Source: Gleimia hominis (lineage in GTDB: Bacteria; Actinomycetota; Actinomycetes; Actinomycetales; Actinomycetaceae). Taken from it: DNA of 64,000 bases. Under the pieces are notes generated by a model. The model saw only the letters and a list, made by a program, of their open reading frames with translations. It did not search any database and was not told the DNA's origin. This document shows positions 26,393-35,926 of this stretch, one piece after another; position 1 is the stretch's first letter; each line of letters opens with the position of its first letter. Both the position numbers and the translations under genes were made by a program. The DNA is taken from assembly GCF_032085515.1 (NCBI RefSeq), contig NZ_JASXSX010000001.1:1488001-1552000 (forward strand). The letters run 5' to 3'.

Positions 26393-27427
26393 TCAGGAAA
26401 ACAGGGCGTTATCGGCCGGTGGGGTTAACCCAAGGTGTTTCCACGCCAAGTCGGTTGCCGCGCGACCTCGTGGAGTGCGGATCATGAAGCCCTCTCGCAC
26501 CAGGTAGGGTTCTGCCACGGTTTCCACCGTTTCTGCTTCCTCCCCCACCGTGACGGCAAGCGTGGTGAGACCCACTGGACCTCCAGCAAAACGCTTGCAA
26601 AGCGTTTCCAGAACTGAACGGTCCAACCGGTCCAAACCAAGCCGATCCACTTCGAACAGGTCCAACGCCGCGTTCGCGTCTTCCAAGTTCACATTGCCAT
26701 CCCCGTGCACTTGCGCGTAATCAACTACGCGGCGCAACAGCCGGTTAGCAATCCGAGGGGTACCGCGCGAACGACGCGCCAGCTCCGCCTGTGCCTCCTT
26801 TGTGACCTGCACGCCCAGCAGGCCAGCGGACCGGCGCACCACTTGCTGCAACTCATCGGCCGCGTAGTACTCCAAATGAGCAGTGAAACCAAACCGGTCT
26901 CGCAGCGGGGCGGGCAGCAAACCGGCGCGCGTAGTTGCGCCTACCACCGTGAACGGAGGAAGTGTCAACGGAATTGAAGTGGCGCCAGGGCCCTTCCCCA
27001 CCACGATGTCAATGCGGAAATCTTCCATCGCCAGGTAAAGCATTTCTTCCGCCGTGCGGGCCAGGCGGTGAATCTCGTCAATGAACAGCACGTCTCCCTC
27101 CTGAAGGGAAGACAAAATCGCTGCTAAATCCCCCGCATGCTGAATCGCCGGACCAGAAGTAAGCCGCAATGAAGCCCCCACTTCCGCGGCAATGATCATC
27201 GCCAAAGTAGTTTTCCCCAGGCCCGGAGGACCTGCGAGCAATACGTGGTCGGGCGACACCCCACGGCCCTGCGCTGCCCGCAACACCAGGTCCAGCTGCG
27301 CGCGCACCGTGTGCTGGCCAATAAAATCATCGAGCTTCTTTGGCCGCAGTGCTGCTTCCGCAGCGCGTTCAACCTCACTTGCACTCGCGTCCGTTACATT
27401 TGCGTCCGCGAACTGTGATTCATCCAC
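26393..27427 (-). CDS. ruvB: Holliday junction DNA helicase RuvB
   Basis: Hexameric AAA+ motor of branch migration. The 344-residue product has Walker A (AGPPGLGKTTLAM), Walker B (FIDEIHRL), sensor 1 (VGATTRAGLL), the arginine-finger region with PLRDRFG, and the C-terminal winged helix (RTPRGRAATDLAWKHL). Its ATG overlaps the end of ruvA by eight bases. It is the last gene of the ruvC-ruvA-ruvB unit. Confidence 0.97.
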   Translation of the reverse strand: MDESQFADANVTDASASEVERAAEAALRPKKLDDFIGQHTVRAQLDLVLRAAQGRGVSPDHVLLAGPPGLGKTTLAMIIAAEVGASLRLTSGPAIQHAGDLAAILSSLQEGDVLFIDEIHRLARTAEEMLYLAMEDFRIDIVVGKGPGATSIPLTLPPFTVVGATTRAGLLPAPLRDRFGFTAHLEYYAADELQQVVRRSAGLLGVQVTKEAQAELARRSRGTPRIANRLLRRVVDYAQVHGDGNVNLEDANAALDLFEVDRLGLDRLDRSVLETLCKRFAGGPVGLTTLAVTVGEEAETVETVAEPYLVREGFMIRTPRGRAATDLAWKHLGLTPPADNALFS

Positions 27428-28007
27428 GATGGCCTCCCAGGTTTACCAATGCGGCCCGCACCATCTGCTCGGTCGTCAACCCCGATTCCGCTACTTGCTC
27501 CACCGCGGCGTGAGCAACCGAAGTGCTCCACCCCAAGCCCACGAGGGCTTGCACCACGTCTTCGTTCACCTGCGTCGGCTGAGCCGTGGCCGCCGTGTGC
27601 TTTACCGGGCCAAGTTTGTCCGCGATGTCGAGGATCATGCGTTGCGCAGACTTCTTCCCGACCCCGGGGATTTTCTGCAGCTTCTTCTCATCGCCCTGCG
27701 CAAGTGCCTCCCGCAGTTCATCTGGCGTGAGCGCCTCCATACACGCCAACGCTAAGCGCGGCCCCACACCCCGCACAGTTTGAAGAACCTCATACGTATC
27801 GCGCTCATCTTGAGTTAAAAACCCAAACAAGCTAATCGCATCTTCCCGCACCACCATTGAAGTGAGCAGTTCGCAGTGTTGCCCAATCCGCAGTTCGCTG
27901 AGGGTGCGGGCAGTCACCATGACTTTCACCCCAAACCCGCTTTTCAACACCACAACCGCGTGATCAGCACCAACCGACAGAACCTCGCCGCTAATGTACG
28001 CGATCAT
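27420..28007 (-). CDS. ruvA: Holliday junction DNA helicase subunit RuvA
   Basis: Tetrameric junction-binding partner of RuvB. From ATG 28007 (MIAYISGEV) the protein has 195 residues: an OB-fold (1-63), two helix-hairpin-helix motifs (LQTVRGVGPRLALA and LQKIPGVGKKSAQRM), and the C-terminal domain III that contacts RuvB (about 145-195). The frame opens six codons earlier, but GGGAAGAGG lies at good spacing before the 28007 ATG and the family begins with this sequence. Confidence 0.96.
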   Translation of the reverse strand: MIAYISGEVLSVGADHAVVVLKSGFGVKVMVTARTLSELRIGQHCELLTSMVVREDAISLFGFLTQDERDTYEVLQTVRGVGPRLALACMEALTPDELREALAQGDEKKLQKIPGVGKKSAQRMILDIADKLGPVKHTAATAQPTQVNEDVVQALVGLGWSTSVAHAAVEQVAESGLTTEQMVRAALVNLGGHRG

Positions 28008-28063
28008 TCGTGTGCCTCTTCCCAACCAGTTGCTGAACTGCGAACCATATTACCAACCGCCGA

Positions 28064-28693
28064 TCAGTGTCGCCGCAACCGCGGATCCACCGCACCTTTT
28101 TGCCGCGAGGTCGCCAGAGCCTGCGCCCACTGCTGCTGCGCTGGCGTGAGATTCTGCTTCGCCTTCACCCCACCGGAAAGCGTGACGTTAAACTGCCCGT
28201 CCGCGCTGGCGCCCTGCAGGCCACTGCCGCGCCACCCGTGGCAGATTGCGATCGCTAATGCATCCGCTGCGTCCGCTGGTTTAGGGGGCTTTTCTAGTTT
28301 GAGGACGCGCGCAACCATGTGCTGCACCTGTGCTTTCCCCGCCACCCCGGAACCGGTGATCGCCGCCTTTACTTCTGAGGGCGTGTGAATCGCCAGGGGA
28401 AGACCCGCCCGCCCCACGCACACCATGGCCGCACCCATCACCTGCATGGTGGTGGTCACGGACTGGAGGTTTTCTTGCGCAAAAACGCGTTCTATCGCCA
28501 CGACCTCCGGTTCAAAGCGTTCCAGAGCCCGATCGATTTCGTCCGCTATGCTGCGCAGCCGAAAGTGCGTGGCGAGGTTCTTATCGGAACGGGCCACACC
28601 GACGTGAACCAGTGTGGCCCGCCGCGTTTCATCGACATCGACCACACCGATTCCGCACCGCGTGAGGCCCGGGTCGATCCCTAGTATTCGCAA
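28064..28693 (-). CDS. ruvC: Crossover junction endodeoxyribonuclease RuvC
   Basis: Dimeric resolvase that cuts Holliday junctions. The RNase H-fold carries the catalytic acids D7 (GIDPGLTRCG), the glutamate in VAIERVF and the aspartate pair in ADAADALAIAICH. At 209 residues it is slightly longer than the E. coli enzyme because of a basic C-terminal tail. TTG at 28693 is the likely start (LRILGIDPG). It begins three bases after the yebC stop. Confidence 0.95.
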   Translation of the reverse strand: MRILGIDPGLTRCGIGVVDVDETRRATLVHVGVARSDKNLATHFRLRSIADEIDRALERFEPEVVAIERVFAQENLQSVTTTMQVMGAAMVCVGRAGLPLAIHTPSEVKAAITGSGVAGKAQVQHMVARVLKLEKPPKPADAADALAIAICHGWRGSGLQGASADGQFNVTLSGGVKAKQNLTPAQQQWAQALATSRQKGAVDPRLRRH

Positions 28694-28696
28694 GAC

Positions 28697-29461
28697 CTAC
28701 GCGTCTTCTTCCTGCAGTTGCTTGCGTACCTCGTCGGACGCGGTGAAGTTCGTGTAGATGTTCTGCACGTCATCGGAGTCCTCCAGTGCATCCACCATCC
28801 GCATCACCTTCTTCACCCCTTCTAAGTCCAAGTCCACTAGCGTGGTGGGGACAAACGAGGATTCAGCAGAATCGTATTCAATCCCTTCCTTCTGCAACGC
28901 TTCGCGCATCGGCACCAGGTCTTGAGGTTCACTGATGATTCGGAACGTGTCCCCTTCGGACACAACTTCTTCCGCGCCCGCATCGAGCACTGCCATCAAA
29001 AGGTCATCCTCGGTAAGTCCCTCAGACTTCGGTACTTCAATGACGCCCTTGCGGTTAAAAAGGTAAGACACGGAACCCGGGTCAGCTAAGTTCCCCCCGT
29101 TGCGCGTGAATCCGACGCGCACCGCGGAGGCCGCGCGGTTGCGGTTGTCGGTTAGGCATTCCACTAGGAACGCCACCCCAGCTGGGCCGTACCCTTCGTA
29201 CATCACGGTTTCCCAGTTCGCCCCGCCGGTTTCCTCGCCAGATCCACGTTTCACGGCGCGGTCAATATTGTCCGCCGGCACCGACTGACGCTTCGCCTTC
29301 TGAATCGCATCGTAAAGAGTGGGGTTGCCGGCCGGGTCTGCCCCACCGGTGCGGGCGGCAACCTCAATATTCTTCACAAGCCGAGCGAACAATTTCCCGC
29401 GCTTAGCGTCAATCGCTGCCTTCTTGTGTTTTGTAGTCGCCCACTTAGAGTGTCCTGACAT
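28697..29461 (-). CDS. yebC: YebC/PmpR family protein
   Basis: Cytosolic protein with 254 residues, the family's usual length. It begins with the signature MSGHSKWATTKHKKAA. It also contains GGNLADPGSVSYLF and ends with the VDALEDSDDVQNIYTN motif. YebC proteins have been described as DNA-binding regulators and, more recently, as factors that relieve ribosome stalling. The yebC-ruvCAB order is widely conserved. Confidence 0.95.
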   Translation of the reverse strand: MSGHSKWATTKHKKAAIDAKRGKLFARLVKNIEVAARTGGADPAGNPTLYDAIQKAKRQSVPADNIDRAVKRGSGEETGGANWETVMYEGYGPAGVAFLVECLTDNRNRAASAVRVGFTRNGGNLADPGSVSYLFNRKGVIEVPKSEGLTEDDLLMAVLDAGAEEVVSEGDTFRIISEPQDLVPMREALQKEGIEYDSAESSFVPTTLVDLDLEGVKKVMRMVDALEDSDDVQNIYTNFTASDEVRKQLQEEDA

Positions 29462-29500
29462 GAATGTTCCTCTCTGTCTTAAAAGTTTAAAATGCTTGCT

Positions 29501-30022
29501 TCACACAGCGATAGTAACGCATTTCCCATCCCAGCCATCCGCCATCCACCGGTTTAATAACGATGGTAATTGCGCCGGATAAATCGGGGTTTTAAGCTGC
29601 GCAAGTTGACTAATCGGAAGCCACCGCATTTCGTCTAGCACGCGTTGCTCATCTGCTGTCCAAGCGGCGTTAGCGGGTTCGAAGCGGCTTGTATAGAGCA
29701 AGAAGAAATGCTCCCGCTGGCGGCGATCGCGATCGGCGAACCGGAAAATGCTGTCGCGGTAGATTACGGGACCGATGAAATCGCTAGTGGAGGCGTCGTA
29801 ACCCGTCTCTTCCCAGAGTTCACGTCGCGCTCCTTCCCGTGCGTCCTCAGATTTTTCTCGGCCACCTCCGATAGTAAACCACCATTGGCGATTTGGCTCA
29901 GAGAAATCGTGTCCTTTAACTAACAATACGTGGTGGTCTGCTGAAATGACAATCACGCGCGCAGCATCGCGGGTCGGTAAACCGTCTGGCGCAATCGGCC
30001 ACTCGTTTTCTGCTTGCAACAA
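29501..30022 (-). CDS. NUDIX hydrolase
   Basis: Hydrolase of nucleoside diphosphates linked to another group. The complete Nudix box is at residues 53-75 (GGGREKSED through REL-EETGY), with all metal-binding glutamates present. The 173-residue length is typical of a single-domain enzyme. A TTG at 30022 is used because GGGAGG lies eight bases upstream and no ATG is available. The substrate cannot be told from sequence. It stands alone between yebC and the LemA-like gene. Confidence 0.9.
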   Translation of the reverse strand: MLQAENEWPIAPDGLPTRDAARVIVISADHHVLLVKGHDFSEPNRQWWFTIGGGREKSEDAREGARRELWEETGYDASTSDFIGPVIYRDSIFRFADRDRRQREHFFLLYTSRFEPANAAWTADEQRVLDEMRWLPISQLAQLKTPIYPAQLPSLLNRWMADGWDGKCVTIAV

Positions 30023-30107
30023 GACAAATACCTCCCGTCAACTCGGCTTTTAAGAATGATCGCTCGCGCCTTCGTGCAATGCTCTGCCGCGCATTCACGG
30101 GCGGGCG

Positions 30108-30590
30108 TTACTCACCGTCGTCCATGTCGAATGATTCGGGCATGGGGGCGCGACCGGCTAAATGAAATAGGCGCACTGCCCAGTTGAGCCGCAGGCGCCT
30201 AATTGTAGCCACCTCGTTATTGTAAAACCGGCGGGCCACCTGAAGTTCCAGCGCATTATCGTCCAGTTTTTGCAAAAGGGCTGTGGCGGGCTGATCCAGA
30301 TTCGACTCGTTTTGTTCCAGCAGGGGCCGCACCGCGGTAATCCAACGGCTCAGCTGTGATTCATTCGTTTGAGTGGGGAAATCGCAAGCACGCTGAGGGA
30401 CTTGCGGAGCATGTGGATAAAGCTGCGCAACTTTACCGGCAAGCTCCCAACGCTCTTCCAGGCGCTGGCACAAAAGTGCGTACGCACCATTGCCTCGCCG
30501 GTGGAGCGCGTCGAGCCGCCGGGCTTTAGAAACTAACAACCCAATCAGCACAACGACCACCAGGGCGGTCACTGCGATCCACTTACTCAA
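30108..30590 (-). CDS. LemA-like membrane protein
   Basis: A 160-residue protein with one N-terminal membrane helix (residues 5-22) and a helical cytoplasmic or external domain. The pattern ALELQVARRFYNNEVATIRRLRLN followed by FHLAGRAPMPESFD resembles the end of LemA proteins, though the rest is diverged. It starts at TTG 30590, overlapping the pimA stop (TTGA), so it is translated with pimA. The function of LemA proteins is unknown. Confidence 0.65.
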   Translation of the reverse strand: MSKWIAVTALVVVVLIGLLVSKARRLDALHRRGNGAYALLCQRLEERWELAGKVAQLYPHAPQVPQRACDFPTQTNESQLSRWITAVRPLLEQNESNLDQPATALLQKLDDNALELQVARRFYNNEVATIRRLRLNWAVRLFHLAGRAPMPESFDMDDGE

Positions 30591-31759
30591 ATACTGCTCC
30601 TTCGGTCAAATAGGTTCCGCACCTGGTTAACCAGCGTCGGTGACGGCACACCGTGATCGCGCGACCCAATCACCGTGTCATACACCGTCAACACCTGGTC
30701 AGTAACCGTATCCCAATCGTATTTTGCGCACGCCCGCTCCCCCAGCTGGGCCAGCCGCTGGGTATGCGCCCGGTCATCCAGAGCCACGTTAATCGCGTTC
30801 GCCAGCGCCTGACTATCACCCGTGCTAAACAGGGTTCCCAGCTTCCCATCCTCAAGCACCAGGCGGAATGCTTCAATGTCAGAAGCTATCACTGCGGTAC
30901 CGGAAGCCATCGCTTCCACCAGCACGATACCGAACGATTCCCCACCGGTTTGCGGCGCCACATAAACGGTTGACCCGCTGAACAACGATGCCTTCTGCGC
31001 ATCGGTAATTGGCCCTAGGAACTCGACACTATCGCCCAGTTCAGCGGCGGCTGCGCGCGCCTGCTCCGCATACCCCTTACCGGCAATCAAAAACCGTGCT
31101 CCCGGATGCCGCGCCAGCACCTGGTTGAACGCCCCCACCAGCACGGGCAAGCCTTTGCGCGGCTCGTCTAACCGGCCGAGGAAGCTCACCACTGGCCGCT
31201 GCGCACTCTGCTGCCACGCCGGTTCAGGTTGTGCCTGGCGGAACGCCAGAGTGTACACGCCGTTTGGAATGATCACCGCGTCCCCACCCTGGTGTTGCAC
31301 CACGGTCCGTCGCGCCTCCGCAGACACCGCGATCCGCCCGTCAATGCGTTCCAACAGGGGGGCGAACAGCGGCGTGGCCCAAGCCATCGCTCGGGACTTT
31401 TCCATTGCCGAGTGGCACGTGGCCACCACCGGGCAGGTTGCCTGTGCAATCGCAATCAAGTTAATCGATGGAGCCAGCGGTTCGTGCACGTGCAAGACAT
31501 CGAAATCGCCGGCTTGCAACCACTTGACGGTGCGCCGGTAAGCGATGGGGCTCATCGACAGTTTCGCAACCGAACCGTTGTACTTGACGGTAAACCCACC
31601 ACCGGCGCTAGTGACGAACTCAGGAACGTCGTTCTCAGCAGGCGCGATCACAGACACCTCGTGGCCGCGGCGCATTAGTTCTTGCGCCAGATCACGCACG
31701 TGGAACTGTACGCCACCGGGCACGTCCCAACTGTAGGGGCAGACAATCCCGATTCTCAC
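30587..31759 (-). CDS. pimA: Phosphatidylinositol mannosyltransferase PimA
   Basis: GT4 glycosyltransferase (GT-B fold) that moves mannose from GDP-mannose to phosphatidylinositol on the inner face of the membrane, the first step of PIM synthesis. The 390-residue product begins MRIGIVCPYSWDVPGGVQ, with the glycine-rich loop. It has the HEPLAPS segment, the TCHSAMEKSRA region and the C-terminal ESFGIVLVEAMASG nucleotide-binding motif. The GTG start overlaps the stop of the acyltransferase gene. Its neighbours (pgsA, acyltransferase) fix the assignment. Confidence 0.92.
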   Translation of the reverse strand: MRIGIVCPYSWDVPGGVQFHVRDLAQELMRRGHEVSVIAPAENDVPEFVTSAGGGFTVKYNGSVAKLSMSPIAYRRTVKWLQAGDFDVLHVHEPLAPSINLIAIAQATCPVVATCHSAMEKSRAMAWATPLFAPLLERIDGRIAVSAEARRTVVQHQGGDAVIIPNGVYTLAFRQAQPEPAWQQSAQRPVVSFLGRLDEPRKGLPVLVGAFNQVLARHPGARFLIAGKGYAEQARAAAAELGDSVEFLGPITDAQKASLFSGSTVYVAPQTGGESFGIVLVEAMASGTAVIASDIEAFRLVLEDGKLGTLFSTGDSQALANAINVALDDRAHTQRLAQLGERACAKYDWDTVTDQVLTVYDTVIGSRDHGVPSPTLVNQVRNLFDRRSSI

Positions 31760-32649
31760 TGCGCCTCCTGAACTTTTCGGCGAGCTCGCTCCAGGCGCTG
31801 CAGATCCAAATCCTCAACAAATAGTTTTTGCATCATGTGCCAATCTAGCGGATTACCCCGCATAACCGGCTCCAGGGCCGACACCCACCGCTGGCTCGTT
31901 TGCGCCACGTCCGCACCGAGCTTCACGGGAATCAGGTGCACCCGGTAGCCCATGCGTCGCCGGCTTCCCTCCCTGTATAAACGCCCAGTAACGTACCCGG
32001 CGTACAGGGGCGCGTTCAAGCGGTGCGCCAGCGCTGCTGGGCCAGCTGCCACCAACGCCAGGCGGTCGAACCACTGCACTTGCACTCCCCGTCCCGTGAT
32101 GTCCCGGTCCGCCAGCAGGGGTACCAGCACGTGCCGGTTCTTTACGGCCTCAAGCAAACTATTAAAAATGCCGTGCCGGGCAGGCAAAATTTCAATCCCC
32201 ACGTCTGCGCGGGTGCGGGTGAAGTATTCAAACAAGGCGTGCGACGCAAGTTCTTCCGCAACTGTAACTACGGGCGCGATGTAGTGGTGCGCGTAAGCAC
32301 CCGCCATATCCCAGTTACCCGAATGCGTGAGCGCGATTATCACCTGCCCCCGCCGCGCATGCGCCCGTAACTCGTGCGTGCGGGGAATGTCTACGGCGCG
32401 TCCCAGTTGCGCCTGGCTCATTTTGTGCAGGTGCGGGGTTTGGGCGAACATACACAGGTAGCGCGCCACGGCCTCTCGTATATCCCGCTTATTTAGCGTT
32501 GGATCAATGCGCTTGAGGTTGTGGCTCAGCTGCGTATTTGACGCGTTGTTTAGCTGTCCAACCGCGCGGCCAATGCGGTAGCCCACCGCTTCGCTCGTGG
32601 CGTCCGTGAGGTGAGCTGCCGCTTGGAACAGGCTCAGTGTCAGGTCCAC
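31756..32649 (-). CDS. Phosphatidylinositol mannoside acyltransferase (PatA/HtrB family)
   Basis: Membrane-associated acyltransferase with 297 residues. The catalytic HX4D motif reads HSGNWD at about residues 109-114, and the family's later ADRDITGRGVQVQWF segment is also present. PatA of mycobacteria acylates the 6-position of mannose in PIM1. The same role is inferred here because the gene lies between pgsA and pimA with overlapping or near-overlapping ends. It starts at GTG 32649. Confidence 0.88.
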   Translation of the reverse strand: MDLTLSLFQAAAHLTDATSEAVGYRIGRAVGQLNNASNTQLSHNLKRIDPTLNKRDIREAVARYLCMFAQTPHLHKMSQAQLGRAVDIPRTHELRAHARRGQVIIALTHSGNWDMAGAYAHHYIAPVVTVAEELASHALFEYFTRTRADVGIEILPARHGIFNSLLEAVKNRHVLVPLLADRDITGRGVQVQWFDRLALVAAGPAALAHRLNAPLYAGYVTGRLYREGSRRRMGYRVHLIPVKLGADVAQTSQRWVSALEPVMRGNPLDWHMMQKLFVEDLDLQRLERARRKVQEAQ

Positions 32650-32653
32650 GCCA

Positions 32654-33271
32654 TCACCGCGCTTGGAGCTGCTGGTAGACCACTACGGTGCGGTGGAAAA
32701 CAGTTATGGCGGTGGCAATCGCCAGCCACGTCATCGCAATCACAACGAGCCACATGGACAGGCCGAACCCGGTGAGCCCAGCGGCAACGAGGGCGATCAC
32801 GAGCCGGTCTGTGCGCTCGGCAATCCCCACGGACGCGTGCGCCCCCTCGGCTTCGGCGCGGGCTTTCGCATACGGCACCGTTGCGACCCCCACCATGGTG
32901 ATGAGCCCCGCGATCAGCAGCCACGTGCGCATCCACCCGGCCGGCAGGTTAGTGAAAGAGAACACGAGGGCACCGAACACGGCGCCGTCCCCCACGCGGT
33001 CCAAGGTGGCATCCAGGTACGCACCAAAGTGTGAGGATTCCCCAGTGAGCCGCGCAATCGTCCCGTCGAGAGAGTCGGCGAATAACACGACTCCCAATGA
33101 GATCGCTCCGGCCGCCCAGTAGCCGGGAGCCAGCAGCGCGGCAGATAGGATCACGGTCAACGTTGTGCCAGCAATGGTGACGTGGTTAGCCCGCACCCCC
33201 ATGCGGGCAAGTGCTCGTGCAGGCGCGGTGAAAACTCGTTTCGCTAATCCCCTGCCGTGTGTTCCCAGCAT
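32654..33271 (-). CDS. pgsA: CDP-alcohol phosphatidyltransferase (phosphatidylinositol phosphate synthase type)
   Basis: Integral membrane enzyme that condenses CDP-diacylglycerol with an alcohol, here probably inositol phosphate. The complete CDP-alcohol signature is present at about residues 68-90: the DSLDGTIAR half, then GAYLDATLD with both later aspartates. Around it lie about five hydrophobic helices in 205 residues. The actinobacterial order HIT-pgsA-acyltransferase-pimA supports the inositol-lipid role rather than phosphatidylglycerol phosphate synthesis. The ATG directly follows the HIT-gene TAG. Confidence 0.9.
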   Translation of the reverse strand: MLGTHGRGLAKRVFTAPARALARMGVRANHVTIAGTTLTVILSAALLAPGYWAAGAISLGVVLFADSLDGTIARLTGESSHFGAYLDATLDRVGDGAVFGALVFSFTNLPAGWMRTWLLIAGLITMVGVATVPYAKARAEAEGAHASVGIAERTDRLVIALVAAGLTGFGLSMWLVVIAMTWLAIATAITVFHRTVVVYQQLQAR

Positions 33272-33820
33272 CTATTTGGCTTCCTCTTTCCAAGCGGCCG
33301 CCAGGCGTGCTCGCGCGTCAGCAAGTAGTTCTGGCACCGCTTTTGTCTGCCCGATAATAGGCAGGAAGTTCGCGTCACCGGCCCACCGGGGAACCACGTG
33401 TTGATGCAGGTGAGCGGCGATTCCCGCGCCCGCAACGCTGCCCTGGTTCATGCCCAGGTTAAATCCCTGGGGGTTGGCGCTTCGCCGCAGAACCCGCATG
33501 GCCTGGGCGGTTAACTCCCCGATTTCGATGCGTTCTTCACCCGTGATATCCGTGTAGTCCGACACGTGACGGTAGGGGCAGATCAACACGTGACCCGCGT
33601 TGTACGGGAACAGGTTCATGATTACGAACGCCCGCTCGCCCCGGAACACAATCAGGGATTCTTCGTCCTCCAGGTTCGGAGCCGCACAGAACGGGCAGTC
33701 CGCAGCATCTTTAGAGGCAGGTTTCGCCTCTCCTCCAATGTAGGCCGCGCGATGCGGGGTCCACAGTCTTTGGAAGCAGTCGGGTACGCCCGCGAGATCT
33801 TCGAAACTTTCCGTTTGCAT
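33272..33820 (-). CDS. HIT-domain protein (Ap4A phosphorylase-like)
   Basis: Histidine-triad nucleotide hydrolase or transferase with 182 residues. The catalytic triad reads HLHQHVVPRW near residues 135-144. A zinc-binding pair at the N-terminus (CPFC at about 42-45) matches the actinobacterial Ap4A-phosphorylase-like subgroup. The ATG overlaps the thrS stop (TAATG). The thrS-HIT-pgsA order is conserved in actinobacteria. Confidence 0.9.
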   Translation of the reverse strand: MQTESFEDLAGVPDCFQRLWTPHRAAYIGGEAKPASKDAADCPFCAAPNLEDEESLIVFRGERAFVIMNLFPYNAGHVLICPYRHVSDYTDITGEERIEIGELTAQAMRVLRRSANPQGFNLGMNQGSVAGAGIAAHLHQHVVPRWAGDANFLPIIGQTKAVPELLADARARLAAAWKEEAK

Positions 33821-35823
33821 TACAGATCGTTACTCCGCGTCTGGATTGCCTGCACGATCCGCTGCACGGCCTCGTCGATCGGCACTTGGTTTTGCTGCGA
33901 GCCGTCCCGCAGACGGAATGAAACCGCTTGCGCTTCCTCGTCGTCTCCACCCACGATTAGGGTGAATGGAATCTTTTCTTTCGTTGCATTGCGGATCTTC
34001 TTACCGAACCGGTCGTCGGACTCGTCTACTTCCACGCGAACCCCCTGGGCGCGCAACCGGTCAGCAACTTTCTGCGCGTAGTTGGTGAACACGTCCGCAA
34101 CCGGAACTAGGCGTGCCTGCACGGGCGCGAGCCATGCGGGGAACGCCCCCGCGTAGTGTTCAGTTAGTACGGCGAAGAAACGTTCGATCGAGCCGAAGAG
34201 GGCGCGGTGGATCATGACGGGCCGCTGCCTGGAACCATCCGCCGCAGTGTACTCTAGCTCGAATCGCTCCGGCAGGTTAAAGTCCAGTTGGATCGTGGAC
34301 ATTTGCCACGTGCGCCCGATCGCGTCTTTGGCTTGCACCGAGATTTTCGGACCGTAGAAAGCAGCTCCACCCGGGTCAGCCACCAGATCTAGCCCCGAGG
34401 CGGTGGCAACGTCTTGCAGGGTGCGTGTCGCTTCTTCCCACACGTCGTCCCCACCCACGAACTTATCTGGGTTCTTCGTGGACAGTTCCAGGTAGAAGTC
34501 GTTCAGCCCGTAGTCTTTCAGCAGGTCGAGCACGAACTGCAGCAGTGACGTGAGTTCGTCTTTCATTTGCTCGCGCGTGCAGTAGATGTGCGCGTCGTCT
34601 TGAGTGAAGCCCCGTCCGCGCGCCAAGCCGTGCACGACCCCGGATTTTTCGTAGCGATACACCGTTCCGAACTCGAATAGCCGCAGCGGTAGTTCCCGGT
34701 ATGACCGCCCTTTGGATGCAAAAATCAGGTTGTGCATGGGGCAGTTCATGGGCTTGAGGTAGTAGTCCTGCCCCGCGTGTTTCACGTGCCCGTCTTCAGC
34801 TAGTTCCTCATCGACTCTGATCGCGGGGAACATACCGTCTTTGTACCAGCTGAGGTGCCCAGACTTTTCAAACAGCTGCGCTTTAGTGATGTGCGGAGTG
34901 TACACGAAGTCGTATCCGGCTTCGATGTGGCGCCGCCGCGAGTACTCTTCCATCTCCATGCGGACGATCCCGCCTTTGGGATGGAACACCGCTAGGCCGG
35001 AGCCGATTTCTGTGGGGAACGAGAATAGGTCAAGTTCGTTCCCAAGCTTGCGGTGGTCGCGTTTCGCAGCTTCTTCCATCCGCGTTTGGTACGCGCGCAG
35101 TTCTTCTTTGCTGGGCCAGGCTGTGCCGTACACGCGTTGAAGTTGGTCGTTTGCTTGGTCGCCAAGCCAGTAGGCTGCTGAGGTTCTGGTGAGAGCAAAG
35201 CCGTTGCCAAGAATCTTCGTGGTGGGAACGTGAGGGCCGCGGCACAGGTCACTCCAGGCAACGTCACCGTTTCGGCGCACGTTGTCGTACATCGTTAGTT
35301 CCCCGGCGCCCACTTCAACGGACGCGCCTTCCCCGAGTTCTTCGGATTGCCCTTTAGAACCCACGAGGTGCAGCTTGTAGGGCTGGTCCGCCAGTTCTTC
35401 TTGCGCCTGCGCTTCGGTGACTACGCGGCGACGAAACGTTTGCCCTTCTTTCACGATGCGTTTCATGATCTTTTCAATTTTCTTCAGATCTTGCGGAGTG
35501 AAGGGTTCGACGTTACCGAAGTCGTAGTAGAAACCGTCAGTTACCGGCGGTCCGATTCCGAGGTTCACCTGTGGGTTAAGTTCCTGCACTGCCTGCGCCA
35601 TCACGTGCGTGCATGAGTGTCGCAAGATCGCGAGGCCTTCTTCGGACCCGATGGTGATAGCTTCAATCTGTTGGCCGGGCGCGATTGTTTCCGCGAGGTC
35701 TTTGGCCTGGCCATCTACTCGCATCGCCACTACGTCGCGGCGGTCCCGGTAGTGGTCCAGCCCCGTTGTGCCGGGTTCGACCTGGACGGGGTCGCCATCT
35801 ATTACGGCAGTGTCTTGCGCCAC
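33820..35823 (-). CDS. thrS: Threonyl-tRNA synthetase
   Basis: Class II synthetase that charges tRNA-Thr. The 667 residues run from a TGS-like start (1-60) through the editing domain with HSCTHVMAQ and the catalytic core to the C-terminal anticodon-binding domain. The core shows the motif 2 region, NCPMHN with its zinc-binding cysteine, and MIHRALFGSIERF. The start is GTG 35823 with AAGGAGAT upstream. No T-box leader is evident upstream. Confidence 0.96.
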   Translation of the reverse strand: MAQDTAVIDGDPVQVEPGTTGLDHYRDRRDVVAMRVDGQAKDLAETIAPGQQIEAITIGSEEGLAILRHSCTHVMAQAVQELNPQVNLGIGPPVTDGFYYDFGNVEPFTPQDLKKIEKIMKRIVKEGQTFRRRVVTEAQAQEELADQPYKLHLVGSKGQSEELGEGASVEVGAGELTMYDNVRRNGDVAWSDLCRGPHVPTTKILGNGFALTRTSAAYWLGDQANDQLQRVYGTAWPSKEELRAYQTRMEEAAKRDHRKLGNELDLFSFPTEIGSGLAVFHPKGGIVRMEMEEYSRRRHIEAGYDFVYTPHITKAQLFEKSGHLSWYKDGMFPAIRVDEELAEDGHVKHAGQDYYLKPMNCPMHNLIFASKGRSYRELPLRLFEFGTVYRYEKSGVVHGLARGRGFTQDDAHIYCTREQMKDELTSLLQFVLDLLKDYGLNDFYLELSTKNPDKFVGGDDVWEEATRTLQDVATASGLDLVADPGGAAFYGPKISVQAKDAIGRTWQMSTIQLDFNLPERFELEYTAADGSRQRPVMIHRALFGSIERFFAVLTEHYAGAFPAWLAPVQARLVPVADVFTNYAQKVADRLRAQGVRVEVDESDDRFGKKIRNATKEKIPFTLIVGGDDEEAQAVSFRLRDGSQQNQVPIDEAVQRIVQAIQTRSNDL

Positions 35824-35926
35824 TGGATCTCCTTAAATGTTAACGTGCCTGCATTCTCAAACAGATCCTAGTTTACGCGGTTCGGGTCGGGGATAAAACG
35901 CGGCTCCCCCGGCTGGTACCCCCGCC

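Noticed and set aside
35824..35926. T-box leader for thrS
   Set aside because: No T-box sequence, specifier hairpin or antiterminator was found in this short region.
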